A stretch of DNA of 64,000 nt from Dryocosmus kuriphilus (GCA_038277395.1 CM076190.1:253863989-253927988), one strand, 5' to 3'; shown: positions 22,809 through 33,299, counted from the first letter of the stretch. The notes: generated by a model from the letters alone, not told the origin. Translations and numbers: made by a program.

Positions 22809-25800
22809 ATGATACTCGACGAGTGTGTAAAGCTTGTTCCAGATATAGAGGATGCGTTGAGCTTGATGGAATCGTCTGGATTCACACCCCTCGATAAAGT
22901 GAAGAAATGGTAAAAAGAGTGCTCACTTTGTTTGAAGGTAGTTAGGAGGGAACTGAGAAGAAAAACACCACCGAAGACTTTAGGCGAAAAACAAAAATGT
23001 CTAAATATAATTGAGAAGCTCGCGTGCTTGGAGGTACGCTTCGATGTATTAGATAAGAAGAGGGGAGGAGGAGGAGGAGGAAAGTCCGATGACATCGATA
23101 GTCGTGTCAAATGGCTAGATGTCGACAAAGCGTTCAATGCTCGCATTAAAACGTGTGTAGTGGCAAATGTAGTACACAAGGACGTTCTTGCTTTCTTAGA
23201 CGATGCGCAACGTCTCTTTATTTCACATGTGAGCAAGGACATACGACACCATAAATCACTAATGATAAACACTGTGCTTCTTGCCTATTATATAAAAATT
23301 GGCAAAAACAAGCCCGATGACAAGAACTTTATCAAAGAACGTGGCCTTATATTATACGACTGATTTAAAGTTATGGTTTGAAACTTATGTCAGGTACCCG
23401 GTCCTCAAAGAAATGGAGGAATTTGAGGAGAAAGACTCTGGGTGGATCCTTCACTCCATAATAAAACTTTCCATCAACATCAACAAGTTGAATCCAATGA
23501 AGGCAGGTTCATACGTTGATCTTCCGCCATCAATCAAGAGGAAAGAAGCATGCGTGAACATACAAAACGACTATGACAACGAGTGCTTCAAGTGGGCAAT
23601 ACTCTCAGCCTTACATCCACCTGACAGGAGAAATATTGCTGACCGTGTATCCAGCTATCAACAATACAAGGATGAACTGGATTTTTCCGACATCAGTTTT
23701 CCAGTTGCGCTCAAGGATGTGAAAAAATTCGAGGAGAAGAATCAAATCTCTGTGAATGTCTACGGCCTTACTAAGAAGAGTGAAAATAAATTCACAGTGG
23801 CGCCTCTTCACCTCACCTCACAAAAAAGAGACACGCACGTAAATCTTCTTCGTGTGGAGGAAGATTATGTTTGTGTGGATGGTGAAGAAGAAGAAAAAGG
23901 AGAAGAAGAAGGACCAAGAACCTTCAATTTTCGCTACGTTTGGATTAAGGATTTATCCCGATTAGTTTCTAATCAACTGTCAAAAAATTGCAGAAAAAAG
24001 CTCATTTATGACCGGTGCTTGCACTACTTTATCAAAGCGGAAAAACTGGAAGCACACACCGAAGATTGTATAAAACTAAATGACTGCAGAGTGGTGCTTC
24101 CAGAACCCGGGAGGAACATTGTTGAATTTAAGAACTTTAAGAATCGAGAGCGAGCTCCTTTCATCATATACGCGGACTGTGAGTCTCTTTTGATACCCGT
24201 AAATGATGATGATGAAGGAGCAGAAAGAACCTCGAATACTGAGGTCTTTGAAAGACATGAGGTCTTCAATATTGGCTACATGTTTAAGTGCAGTTATGAT
24301 GAAACACTGTCCTTTTACGAGTCATGTCGGACGATGTGGAGCCGGCAAAGTGGTTTGCTGAGCAGTTGCACAAAATTGCCCAGAAATGTGACAAAATTTT
24401 GGCAACTCCAGTAACAATGGAAAAAATAACTTTTGAGCAGCAGGAAGCCTTTATAGATGCCAAAACTTTTCACATTTGCCAGAAGGCACTACATCCTCCA
24501 ATGAAAAAGGTGCATGATCATTGTCACTTGACAGGTAAGTACCGTGGTCCTGCGCATGAGCATTGCAACTTGGTATATCAGGACTCACACACCATACCTG
24601 TTGTGTTTCATAATCTGAGTGGGCATGACGCTCACTTTATCATTCGTGACATTGCCACACAATTTAAGGGAAGAGTTAAAGTTCTTGCGCTCAATAAGGA
24701 AAAGTACATTTCCTTCACAAAGTACGTTCAGGAAACTCAGATAAAATTTTAGATTCATCGATTCATTTAGATTCATGGCCTCTTCCCTAGAGAAGTTAGC
24801 GTCATACCTCACTCAGTATAAAATTGTCAGTGCAGTGTTTGCCGGTGTTGAGAGGGAGAAAGTTGAGCTTCTCACGAGGAAGGGTATTCTGCCCTATGAA
24901 TACCTGGACTCGAGGGACAGACTCAATGAAACCGAGCTTCCACCAAAAGAAAAATTTTACAGCACACTGAATGATTCGGAAATATCGGACGAAGATTATG
25001 CACATGCACAACAGGTATGGTGTGCATTTAACATCAAGACACTCGGCCAGTACGTCAGTCTGTACATGAAAACTGACGTTCTACTTTTGGCTGACATTTT
25101 CGAAAGTTTCCGAGAACAGTGTCTCGAGGCTTACGATTTGAATCCAGCACACTACTATACCACTCCTGGCTTGACATGGGATGCCATGCTCAAATATTCA
25201 GAGGTAAGATTAGAACTCCTCACCGATGTTGATATGCTGTTGATGATTGAGCAGGGCAAAAGGGGTGGAGTATGTCAATGCCCCAACCGTTATGCCATTG
25301 CTAATAACAAATACATGCCAGCGCCAGCGTTCAACAAAGATGGGGAGATCATCTTCATTGAATATTTAGATGCAAATAACCTGTACGGTTGGGCAATGGA
25401 ACAGCCCCTCCCTTACGGTGGATTCGAGTGGGTTACGAATTTGCAAGATTTTGATTTCGACATTGCAGACGATTCACACTTTGGCTACATTCTGGAAGTA
25501 GATTTGGACTATCCCGCGGAACTTCATGACAAGCACAATGACTTGCCGTTTTGCCCAGAACACTCGAGTCCACCGGGGTCCAGCCAGGAGAAGCTCCTAA
25601 CTACCTTCCTGCCGAAACGAAAGTACGTACTCCATTATCGTGTTTTGAAAAATGCATTAGCTCATGGATTGAAACTTGTCAAAATTCATAGAGTCTTGAA
25701 ATTCAATCAATCTACATGGTTGAAAAGTTACATTGATTTTAATACTGCATTGAGGACTAACGCTAAAAACGAGTTTGAAAAGAATCTCTTCAAACTCATG

Positions 25801-26667
25801 AATAATGCAGTTTACGGAAAGACAATGGAGAACGTACGAAAATACGTTGATGTGAAACTCGTGACAAAGTGGGAGGGTAGGTATGGAGCAGAAGCCCTCA
25901 TAGCCCGACCAAACTTTCACAGTCGAGCAATCTTCAGTGAAAATCTCGTTGCGATTGAACTGAGAAGAACTGAAGTTTTGTTTAACAAGCCGATCTATGT
26001 AGGGCTTGCAGTGCTGGATATCTCCAAAATCCTAATGTACGACTTTTACTACGACTACATGCTTGAAAAATACGGTGACAAATGCAAACTACTATACACT
26101 GACACGGACAGTCTCATTTACGAAGTAAAATGTAATGACATTTACGCCGACATGAAAGACGACATTGACAAATTGGACACCTCCGACTACCCTCGAGACA
26201 ATGTTTTCGGAATGCCGCAAGTCAACAAAAAAGTTCTAGGCCTCATGAAGGATGAGTGTTGTGGCAAAATCATCACTGAGTTTGTTGGCTTGCGGAGTAA
26301 AGTGTACAGTATCCGTGTAAATGGTGAAGACTTTGTCAAAAAAGCCAAAGGCGTAAAAGCAGGCATTGTACGCAAAACAATCACATTCAACGACTACACG
26401 GAATGCTTGAGAAATTTGTCAGTCCAAAGCAGAACCCAGTATGTCATCAGATCAAGACTACACAATGTCGAGACGATTAAACAATCAAAAATTGCACTGA
26501 GTCCTCATGATGATAAGCGATGCTTACTCGCCAACACCACAGACACACTTGCGTGGGGTCACTACCGACTAGAGAATGCAATGGACTTTGGCGCTACTGA
26601 CGACGACAATGACGATATACTCACAGACAATGATTATGACCTTTTGGACTTGCTTGTTAAAAATTAG
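22809..26667 (+). pseudogene. protein-primed DNA polymerase B (pPolB) of the Maverick
   Basis: The reading frame starts at 22809 and ends at 26667, about 1,280 codons, usual for Polinton pPolB. An in-frame TAA lies at 22911-22913, and frame changes occur near 23350, 24320 and 24750. Motifs in order: a Cys/His segment (NDYDNECFKWAI, later HVNLL) that looks papain- or OTU-like (inference); a zinc-finger-like CLHYF...HTEDC whose first Cys is Tyr (LIYDRC); exonuclease I YADCES; a Cys/His HCHLTGKYRG motif; exonuclease II FHNLSGHDAHF; exonuclease III YMKTDVLLLAD; polymerase motif A LDANNLYGWAM; motif B KLMNNAVYGKTMEN; and motif C YTDTDSLIYE. Catalytic aspartates are all present. It would copy the element from a protein primer; this copy cannot be translated in full. 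Confidence 0.92.
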
Positions 26668-26766
26668 TTACTGCAGACATATCATCATAACTGCACTTTG
26701 ACATCGCCTTTGTAAATAGTTACTTTCTTGTAAATATGTTATTATTATTATTATTATTATTACTGT

Positions 26767-26985
26767 ACAGCGGTATCACCTGCGTTGTGGTGAATGGATT
26801 CTTGCAAATTTGACTCTAGTTCAACTTTTGTAAATGCACAGCGGTATCACCTGCGTTGAGGTGAATGGATTTTTGCAAATCTGCCCTTAGTTAAACTTTT
26901 GTAAATGCACAGCGGTATCACTTGCGCTGAGGTGAAAGGATTCTTGCAAATCTGACTCTAGTTCAACTTTGTAAGTAGGGTATAT
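26767..26985 (+). repeat. 71-bp tandem repeat after the polymerase gene
   Basis: ACAGCGGTATCACCTGCG starts at 26767, 26838 and 26909. It is followed by AATAAAG near 27003, a likely poly(A) signal for the polymerase transcript. Confidence 0.75.
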
Positions 26986-27104
26986 AGGAGTTATATATTT
27001 GAATAAAGACAAGATGTGAATGCATATAAATTGCTTTTTTTTTATTTATCAAGGAACCTTACATCTACTTAGTGTAAGCATATATACATTTATAGTTTAG
27101 TCTA

Positions 27105-27285
27105 ACATTGGTTTATCGTTGGTTTATCGTTGCTTCAACGTTGGCTCAACGTTGGTTCATCGTTGCTTCAACGTTGGCTCAACGTTGGTTCATCGTTGCT
27201 TCAACGTTGATTCAACGTTGGCTCAACGTTGACTCAACGTTGGCTCAACGTTGCCTCAACGTTGTTTCCACATTGCACAGAGTTG
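27105..27285. repeat. 11-bp tandem repeat between converging genes
   Basis: About 15 units of TTGGCTCAACG and variants, between the polymerase gene (plus) and the integrase gene (minus). Confidence 0.8.
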
Positions 27286-27297
27286 ATTCAACATTGA

Positions 27298-28225
27298 TTA
27301 CATATCTGATTTGTCTATCCAGCTGTTGTGTGAACTATCAAAGCCTAACCACTTTACATAGACCTTATTGACACGTCTCTTGATTACTTTTTCCACAAGG
27401 TATACGTCTGGATACTTAACTTTGAGAAGTTCCTCTTCATAGAATCCACCAGCGACACTTTGTTCTTGATAGTCCTTGAGCTTGTACGTCACTGGATTGG
27501 TAGGTATGACTTGTGTTACAGTGAATATCTCTGTTGTCCAGTTGGGAGTATATCCTTTTTCAAAGTCATGCTTGTGCTTGCTGACTCGAACCCTATCACC
27601 AACTTTGAACTTTACTCTCTTCCTTTTGGCTATACTTCGCAGTTTTTTGAAGCGTTGCAAGAGTTCCTTCTCATCCTCAGCAGTGACATCTCTGGGCTTC
27701 ATGCCGATTGATCGATGTTTTGTATCATTGTACTTGGAGATGAGAGTGGATAAAATGTCTATCCACTTGTAGTTATCTCTCAAGCTAAATTGTGGCCACA
27801 TCTTGTTCTTGAGCGTGCGATTAAATCGTTCACAGGTTGAAGCCTTTAGATTACTGTGTGTTGAGTAGAGATTAATCCTGTATTGCTGCACAAGATTTTT
27901 AAACTGCGAATTATAAAATTCTTTGCCTTTGTCAGTGTGTAAGTTTTTTGGTGTACGACCCTGCACCAGTACAGATTCCATTGCTGAAGTGACATCTGAT
28001 CCACTCTAGCTTTTAACAGGGACAGCCCAGGCGTACTTGGAGAAAATATCTATTACGGTAAGTAAATACTTGTGACGATTATTCTCGTGGGCATAGGGTA
28101 AAATTTTCAACCAAATCTGCCTGCCAAGTCTCATCTATACCGCGCATTTGCACGCGACGACGTGGATAATTCTTTCTAGCCGGTTTATGCAGTTCCGTGA
28201 CTACTGCCAGTTTCTCCTTGTCCAT
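27298..28225 (-). pseudogene. Maverick rve-family integrase with chromodomain
   Basis: DDE integrase that would insert the element and make the 6-bp duplication. It starts at ATG 28225, overlapping the end of the upstream gene by 41 nt. Catalytic residues: Asp in ETWQADLV, Asp in HTDKGKEFYN, Glu in CERFNRTLK. The C-terminus is a chromodomain (YLVEKVIKRR, KVYVKWLGF). A frameshift near 28110, in an A/T run just after the first Asp, and an in-frame TAG at 28006-28008 inactivate it. No TATA box was found directly upstream, so it may be translated from the transcript starting at 28622. Confidence 0.9.
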
Positions 28226-28613
28226 TCTCGAGGGCGTTTAGTCGAGCGTCCAACTGAGCAATGAGTTCAGCGTTACGAATTGACAAGTCTTGTTGACTAT
28301 CAGTCTGCAAGTTCTTTAGTTTCTCGTTGATTGATTCCTCGAGGATACGTATCATCAAATTATTATTGTCAATATCTATTCGCATAGACGATGTGACTTT
28401 AAACACTGTACGTATCTCGCTTTGAATAATGCGCTGTACAATTCCCAAATTGATTGCGTCGTTTTGTTCTTTGGACTCACTAACGTTGCACAATCTCTTG
28501 CCATCTACGTCATAATGACCGTCGGAGGTGATTTTGAATCCCACACCAGGAGGTCCACGGCTTGCTGCTGCAGCGGTTCGATCCAGGTGACGTCCAAACA
28601 CATCAATGCTCAT
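28185..28613 (-). CDS. Maverick protein with probable coiled coil, unknown function
   Basis: Intact 142-residue frame starting MSIDVFGRHLDR, with a Gly/Pro-rich start (SRGPPGVGFKI), a YDVDGKRLCNV segment, and a C-terminal half rich in Leu, Glu, Gln and Ile with heptad-like spacing that suggests a coiled coil. Such proteins are widespread in arthropod Mavericks; a structural role (fibre or scaffold) is only a guess. TATATTA at 28648-28654 (minus) stands 32 nt before an ATCAGT initiator (A at 28622), leaving a short leader. The last 41 nt overlap the integrase start. Confidence 0.7.
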   Translation of the reverse strand: MSIDVFGRHLDRTAAAASRGPPGVGFKITSDGHYDVDGKRLCNVSESKEQNDAINLGIVQRIIQSEIRTVFKVTSSMRIDIDNNNLMIRILEESINEKLKNLQTDSQQDLSIRNAELIAQLDARLNALENGQGETGSSHGTA

Positions 28614-29149
28614 CGTGATACTGATGATTTTTTTATGTGTACGCTCCTAATATATGATTCCGGCTTCCCGTAGTTCCTCAATGATGGACACGGTTTCATT
28701 GTTGTGACTTTGCTTGCCTGCTGCCTGAGACGCTCAGAGTAGACGAAGACGATCCGCTAGTTCGTTAGGGTCATCCCAGTAGACATAGTCAGTATTAACA
28801 TTTTTCCTTGCTATCATATACTGTGTTGTGAACCTCCACTCGTTGAGGACCGTCTGCGTGATACATTGAACAGTTTCGCAATAAAGTTCTTGTACTTGAT
28901 ACTATTTCCTTTTCGAACAGATTCAGTTGCACTGTACCGCTTCTTGTGTGCATTTGTAGCAATTAGAATTTCTTTATAATTGCTCAGATCATCAGCACTG
29001 ATATGTGATTCTTCAGGAGTCTGTCTAAACAGCAGTTCCAACAAGCCAACAGTTTTCAAGTACTGTTTATCTCCAACGTGGATATATTGACCCTCAAAAC
29101 TAATGGGTTTATCGCCAATCATAATAGCTCCATTACTGAGCTTACGAAC

Positions 29150-29161
29150 ACCATAAATCAT
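29150..29161. repeat. 12-bp target duplication of tRNA-bearing element 1 (left)
   Basis: ACCATAAATCAT here and at 30096-30107. Removing the insert and one copy restores the flanking reading frame. Confidence 0.9.
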
Positions 29162-29330
29162 TTGAATTCTTATAAGAAGGATGTTAGAAAACTGACCTTT
29201 TCTTCAGACAATTTATAGAGTATTCAGAGGAGTTGAAAAGCAGGAAATCTACTTTATCTGAACTCAATGATAACTCTTTTTACGATTTTTAAACAAAATC
29301 CGAAATTATACAAATTTTCTTCTAAAAAAT

Positions 29331-29403
29331 CACTGTGGACCGGATTTGAACCGGCAACCTTCTCAATTCCAGTGAGACGCGCTACCAATTGAGCCACCAC
29401 AGC
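29331..29403 (-). tRNA. tRNA-like sequence, left arm of element 1
   Basis: Mirror copy of 29808-29880, 73 nt, identical within the tRNA region. It is part of a mobile element, so it is probably not a cellular tRNA gene. Confidence 0.45.
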
Positions 29404-29807
29404 CCACCAGTGAAAATTTTAGAACTTGTATTTACCGATCTATGATGGAAAGATTCAGCGTAGAGTGTATATGTCAGTGCACTTTATGTATAGAACATTA
29501 TTATTTTCTATTTTTGATGGTAAATGTCTGAATAGATTTGATATTTGAATTCTTATAAGAAGGATGTTCAGATAAAGTAGATTTCCTGCTTTTCAACTCC
29601 TCTGAATACTCTATAAATTGTCTGAAGAAAAGGTCAGTTTCTAACATCCTTCTTATAAGAATTCAAATATCAAATCTATTCAGACATTTACCATCAAAAA
29701 TAGAAAATAATAATGTTCTATACATAAAGTGCACTGACATATACACTCTACGCTGAATCTTTCCATCATAGATCGGTAAATACAAGTTCTAAAATTTTCA
29801 CTGGTGG

Positions 29808-29880
29808 GCTGTGGTGGCTCAATTGGTAGCGCGTCTCACTGGAATTGAGAAGGTTGCCGGTTCAAATCCGGTCCACAGTG
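29808..29880 (+). tRNA. tRNA-like sequence, right arm of element 1 (GGA anticodon loop)
   Basis: Full cloverleaf by eye: acceptor GCTGTGG/CCACAGT (7 bp, first pair G-U), D arm GCTC...GCGC with one mismatch, anticodon stem TCTCA/TGAGA with loop CTGGAAT (anticodon position GGA), 5-nt variable loop, T stem GCCGG/CCGGT with TTCAAAT loop. GGA would read a Ser codon, but the short variable loop is not that of tRNA-Ser. The GTAGCGCGTCT stretch resembles tRNA-Trp. No CCA is encoded. Confidence 0.5.
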
Positions 29881-30095
29881 ATTTTTTAGAAAATTTGTAT
29901 AATTTCGGATTTTGTTTAAAAATCGTAAAAAGAGTTATCATTGAGTTCAGATAAAGTAGATTTCCTGCTTTTCAACTCCTCTGAATACTCTATAAATTGT
30001 CTGAAGAAAAGGTCAGTTTCTAACATCCTTCTTATAAGAATTCAAATATCAAATCTATTCAGACATTTACCATCAAAAATAGAAAATAATAATGT

Positions 30096-30107
30096 ACCAT
30101 AAATCAT
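30096..30107. repeat. 12-bp target duplication of tRNA-bearing element 1 (right)
   Basis: ACCATAAATCAT, identical to 29150-29161. Confidence 0.9.
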
Positions 30108-30538
30108 ATCCAAGTACTGCTTTCTCTTTTGATTTAACATCGTGAGAAACTTGTTTGTTAAATACTCATAATTGACAGATGATACAGTTTCGTCTTCAAC
30201 CATAGTTTTATCAAGCTCTCCTTCTTCAGCACCAGCTGTGACGTAGGAAGCGTTATTCTCCTCCTCATCTTTTTCCTTTGCAGGTTCATCTTTATTCTTG
30301 ATTGAAGGACTAGATATGTCAACCAGTTTTGCAGTGGCATGACGATTGGCTTAAACGTTTCACTCATTATCTTTTCAGTGGCTTCTTTACCCATTTTCAG
30401 CATTCGATGTTTACGTCGAATTGCCTCACTGGCTTTTGCGATTTGACGGAGCACCTCCTTCTCTTTGTGAAACTTTGACATGTTGATGTGTTCGCGGTTC
30501 AATCTATAATGAAATAATTTCCACAGCATAACTCGTAT

Positions 30539-31231
30539 TTATAGAGAGATAAAACAGTCAAATCCTTTTCGGTATCTGCCATCCTTGAGCTCACTGTCCT
30601 TGTCAATGACAGCAAATCCATACTTGTCTGTATTCCAACATGCCGAACATAAGTCTCGAAATTGAGAATAACTCATGTCAGTGTTCACATGATCGTCATA
30701 CACATGTCCCAAATTCGTCTCATCCTGCTTGAAAAGTATCAATAGATTGACATTGTCTCGCACCAGATGTTTAGGAACTCGAGCATAAGTTTGACATAAG
30801 TAAAAACTGTCAACATGAGCATGTCTACCCATGCAAAAGAAGGCTCTAATGTTGTCCTGTTTCTCACAGGCTACATCATCAAATACAATTATAGAGTTTG
30901 GTTGAGCTTCACTTGGTGATATTACTTCTTCATGCACACTGAAGGGAAAATACTCAGCACCATCTACATTATTTAACACCCGTTCCAGGAATCGATACTT
31001 TGGCTGTTTCAGGGATTTCGAGTAGACGTAGACATTGGCAAATTTCAATCCGTTTGGGTGTAAGATTAGAGCGAGTAATGTATTTGTCGTGCCACAATTT
31101 GACGGTCCACAAAAGACTGCACGAATGCTGACTGCCAGTAGACTGCCATGACGTTTTACCCTCTTCTCTGATTGGACGAGGGAATCAAAGTTATCGACCG
31201 GAAGCTTAATAGGTTGTTTCAGGAACCGCAT
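30539..31231 (-). CDS. A32-type genome-packaging ATPase of the Maverick
   Basis: Intact frame of 230 residues, the normal length for Polinton packaging ATPases (FtsK/HerA superfamily), which drive DNA into capsids. Near residue 40 is the P-loop region VFCGPSNCGTTN; the Lys expected before Thr-Asn is Thr here, so nucleotide binding is probably lost. Walker B is NSIIVFDDVACE. A further conserved segment is FCMGRHAHVDSFYLCQTYARV. The start at 31231 follows a minus-strand TATAAAAG (31269-31276) and a CAGTC initiator (A at 31244). It shares a 60-bp divergent promoter with the PLA2-protease gene. Confidence 0.88.
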   Translation of the reverse strand: MRFLKQPIKLPVDNFDSLVQSEKRVKRHGSLLAVSIRAVFCGPSNCGTTNTLLALILHPNGLKFANVYVYSKSLKQPKYRFLERVLNNVDGAEYFPFSVHEEVISPSEAQPNSIIVFDDVACEKQDNIRAFFCMGRHAHVDSFYLCQTYARVPKHLVRDNVNLLILFKQDETNLGHVYDDHVNTDMSYSQFRDLCSACWNTDKYGFAVIDKDSELKDGRYRKGFDCFISL

Positions 31232-31241
31232 CTTGTCTTCG

Positions 31242-31290
31242 ACTGTCGTAAAATCTATAAATACAGTGCTTTTATAGCTTTCAGGTCAGT
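31242..31290. promoter_or_regulatory. overlapping divergent promoters (ATPase and PLA2-protease)
   Basis: Minus strand: TATAAAAG, first T at 31276, and CAGT with A at 31244 (32 nt). Plus strand: TATAAATA from 31256 and TCAGT with A at 31288 (32 nt). Each TATA box lies inside the other gene's promoter. Confidence 0.75.
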
Positions 31291-31306
31291 TGCGTGCTAA
31301 CCTCCA

Positions 31307-32495
31307 ATGATTGTGCATCGAGGTAAAGGCTTAGTCAATCGACTCATCAACAATTTACCGTTTGAGTTGCATTTACCTGGCTATCAATACTGCGGTCCAG
31401 GTACTAAGCTAGTCAAACGACTTGCTAGAGACGATCCCGGTATCAATCCTCTAGACGCAGCGTGTAAAGAACACGATATTGCATATTCACGTAATCGTGA
31501 GAACGTTGAAGCGAGAAACTCTGCAGATCGTGTACTTGCGAGTAAAGCGTGGCAGCGAGTATTTGCCAGAGACGCTAGATTTGGCGAGAAAGCGGCAGCA
31601 CTGACAATAACGAACGTAATGAATGCTAAAGCAAAACACGGTATGGGTTTGAAGAGGTGTTCAAAGCAGAGAAAGAAGAAGAAGAAGAAGGAAGTACTAG
31701 GATTTAGAAAGATTGTGAATGCAGCTAAGGAAGCAATGAGGAGAAGTAGTGATGCAAAAGTGGTCATCAAGTCTGCAATCAGAGGTGCACAGGAAGCTGT
31801 CAAAGGTGCGCAAGTGACAAATCCGCGTGTGTTCTACCAATACCGTCGAAAGTTGGTGGTGTTTCGCCACTGATTCCCATATTTGCTGGACTCAGTGCAC
31901 TTGGAGCTCTTACTGGTGGAGCAGCTGGTGTAGCCAAGGCTGTAAACGATGCTAACGCAGCTAAGCAACAACTCACAGAGGCTCAACGTCATTACAAGTC
32001 AGTGGAGGCTATTGTTCTAGGAAAGGGTTTACACCTGAAACCATACAGGAAAGGACTGGGACTTCATCTGAGGCCAGCGTCAAAAAACTTGTAGTGAAGC
32101 TACCACACCGTGCACTCACTGATGCCGATCTGTTGAAATATGCTAAAGCTATAAAAATTCCACATTTTCGTGGAGTGTTTATGCGTAATGAGCTACCAGT
32201 GCGTGGTCCCCGTCAAACTGAGTCAGCTATTGTAAATCTTGACGACAGTCACGGCCCTGGTAGCCACTGGGTAACATATAGAAAGATCGGTAATAATATT
32301 CTATACTTTGATAGTTTCGGTAATCTTCGTCCACCATCGGATCTTGTCGATTACCTCGGTGTTGGTAGCGTAATAGAGTACAATCGTGATAGATATCAGG
32401 ACTATGACAGTGTTGAGTGTGGACACTTGTGTTTAAAATTTTTGTGTAAACAGCTGTATGTAAGTGACAAATACTGTCTATATAAGAGAGTGTGA
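31307..32495 (+). pseudogene. Maverick PLA2-like and adenain-like protease gene
   Basis: The first part (31307-31873) has a phospholipase A2-like core: YCGPGTKL (calcium loop type), DPGINPLDAACKEHDIAY (His-Asp pair), then a Lys-rich stretch. This type is known from parvovirus capsid proteins and some Mavericks. A frame change near 31830 leads into a hydrophobic Gly/Ala-rich segment (PIFAGLSALGALTGG). A second change in an A-run near 32082 leads into an adenovirus-type cysteine protease: GSHWVTY (His), FDSFG (Asp), YDSVECGHLCLKFL (Cys). I read it as one gene because the protease frame lacks a good ATG of its own near 32094 and has no separate TATA box. The protease would mature capsid proteins. 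Both changes inactivate the joined product. Confidence 0.82.
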
Positions 32496-32514
32496 TGTAC
32501 TGATTAGTGACAGT
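32479..32514 (+). promoter_or_regulatory. core promoter of the penton-like gene
   Basis: TATATAAG at 32479-32486 and ACAGT with A at 32512, spacing 33 nt. It lies over the end of the protease frame. The ATG is at 32533. Confidence 0.65.
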
Positions 32515-32532
32515 AGAGAGAAGTACACCATC

Positions 32533-33222
32533 ATGAACGAATCATTTACTCTCACCATAACGGGAAACTCTTCTGTGCTCGAGGCAGGGTATTTCCCACC
32601 GATAGAACTCTCTCCACACAAGAACTACGCTCTTGGTCTCGTCGAATTGCTCACATTCAATGCGATTCCTAACGTTGACGCTGGAAAGAATACAATCAAG
32701 GTCGGTCAAAGGAAAGTTGTTATACCCACTGGCAGCTATGAGATTGAAGACATTGAGAGATATGTTCAGAAGATTCTAGCGAGTGACGAGATTACAATAA
32801 ACATCAAGCCAAATAATAACACACTGCGCAGTGAGATAAAGTGTGATCATGAAGTGGACTTTCAACCAGTGGATTCGATTGGACGTTTGTTGGGTTTCGC
32901 ACCTCGTGTTCTTGAGGCCAATAAGACTCATACTTCTGATCTACCTGTGGCTATTCTCAAAGTGAACGCACTATGAGTTGAGTGTAATGTCACAACAGGA
33001 GCCTACATAAACGAGCGCAAAGTGCACACGATTCACGAATTCTTTCCTGTTGTTCCACCAGGATATAAGATTGTGGAAGTGCCGTCACACGTCATTTATC
33101 TGCCAATCGCCGTGAAGACAATACATCAAATTCAGCTCCGCATTGTTGATCAAGACGGAGACTTGGTGAATTTTCGAGGAGAGATTATAACAATACGACT
33201 ACACGTCAAATCATCATCGTAA
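32533..33222 (+). pseudogene. probable Maverick minor capsid (penton-like) protein
   Basis: The frame from ATG 32533 (MNESFTLTITGNSS) to 33222 spans 229 codons and is broken by a single in-frame TGA at 32974-32976, probably a former Arg CGA codon. Features: ELSPHKNYALGLVELLTFN, IPTGSYEIEDIERYV, SIGRLLGFAP, then after the stop VECNVTTGAYIN, HTIHEFFPVVPPGYKIVEVP and IYLPI. Size, beta-rich composition and position next to the capsid gene suit the Polinton penton-base homologue (single jelly roll), but I am inferring this from context. The longer frame beginning at 32464 lies upstream of the predicted transcription start. Confidence 0.7.
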
Positions 33223-33263
33223 TAATAATAATAATGGGTATTGTGTACAATCGCAAAGGAGTC

Positions 33264-33299
33264 TATATAAGCGAGACAAGATGCCAGACACAGGTCAGT
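33264..33299 (+). promoter_or_regulatory. core promoter of the capsid gene
   Basis: TATATAA at 33264-33270 and TCAGT with A at 33297, spacing 33 nt. The ATG at 33281 lies upstream of this start, so the first usable ATG is 33426. Confidence 0.7.

Larger units (their letters stand above)
29162..30095. mobile_element. tRNA-bearing foldback element 1 (934 bp)
   Basis: On the plus strand a 148-bp sequence (29569-29716) recurs without change at 29948-30095 as a direct repeat, flanking about 231 bp that holds a tRNA-like sequence. To the left, 29162-29568 is a nearly exact inverted copy of the same unit, with two small indels. So the order is inverted copy, repeat, tRNA unit, repeat, like the layout of Penelope-like elements. 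There is no open frame. A 12-bp target duplication flanks it. The near-identity of the arms shows it is young. Element 2 (43943-44713) has the same plan and a related tRNA-like core. Confidence 0.85.
28647..30481 (-). pseudogene. probable DUF8207-type Maverick protein, split by insertion
   Basis: The start is ATG 30481 (MSKFHKEKEVLRQI), preceded by TATAAATA (30536-30543) and a TTCATT initiator (A at 30510). An upstream ATG at 30529 lies before that initiator and is unlikely. The N-terminal part has a basic helix (RRKHRMLKMG). A frameshift near 30322 leads to an acidic linker. The 934-bp element at 29162-30095 then interrupts the frame, which resumes with IYGVRKLSNG, IMIGDKPI, LLELLF and NAHKKRYSAT. 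After a further frameshift near 28820 come YVYWDDPNELADRLRLL, a stop, and IIEELREAGI before the final TAG at 28647. I recall this arrangement as DUF8207; its function is unknown. Confidence 0.75.

Noticed and set aside
26767..27285. CRISPR-like array
   Set aside because: The repeats are contiguous tandem units of 71 and 11 bp without unique spacers, in an animal transposon.
29808..29880. Genuine cellular tRNA-Ser gene
   Set aside because: It lies in a young mobile element, is mirrored on the other arm, lacks the long variable arm of tRNA-Ser and has a D-stem mismatch.
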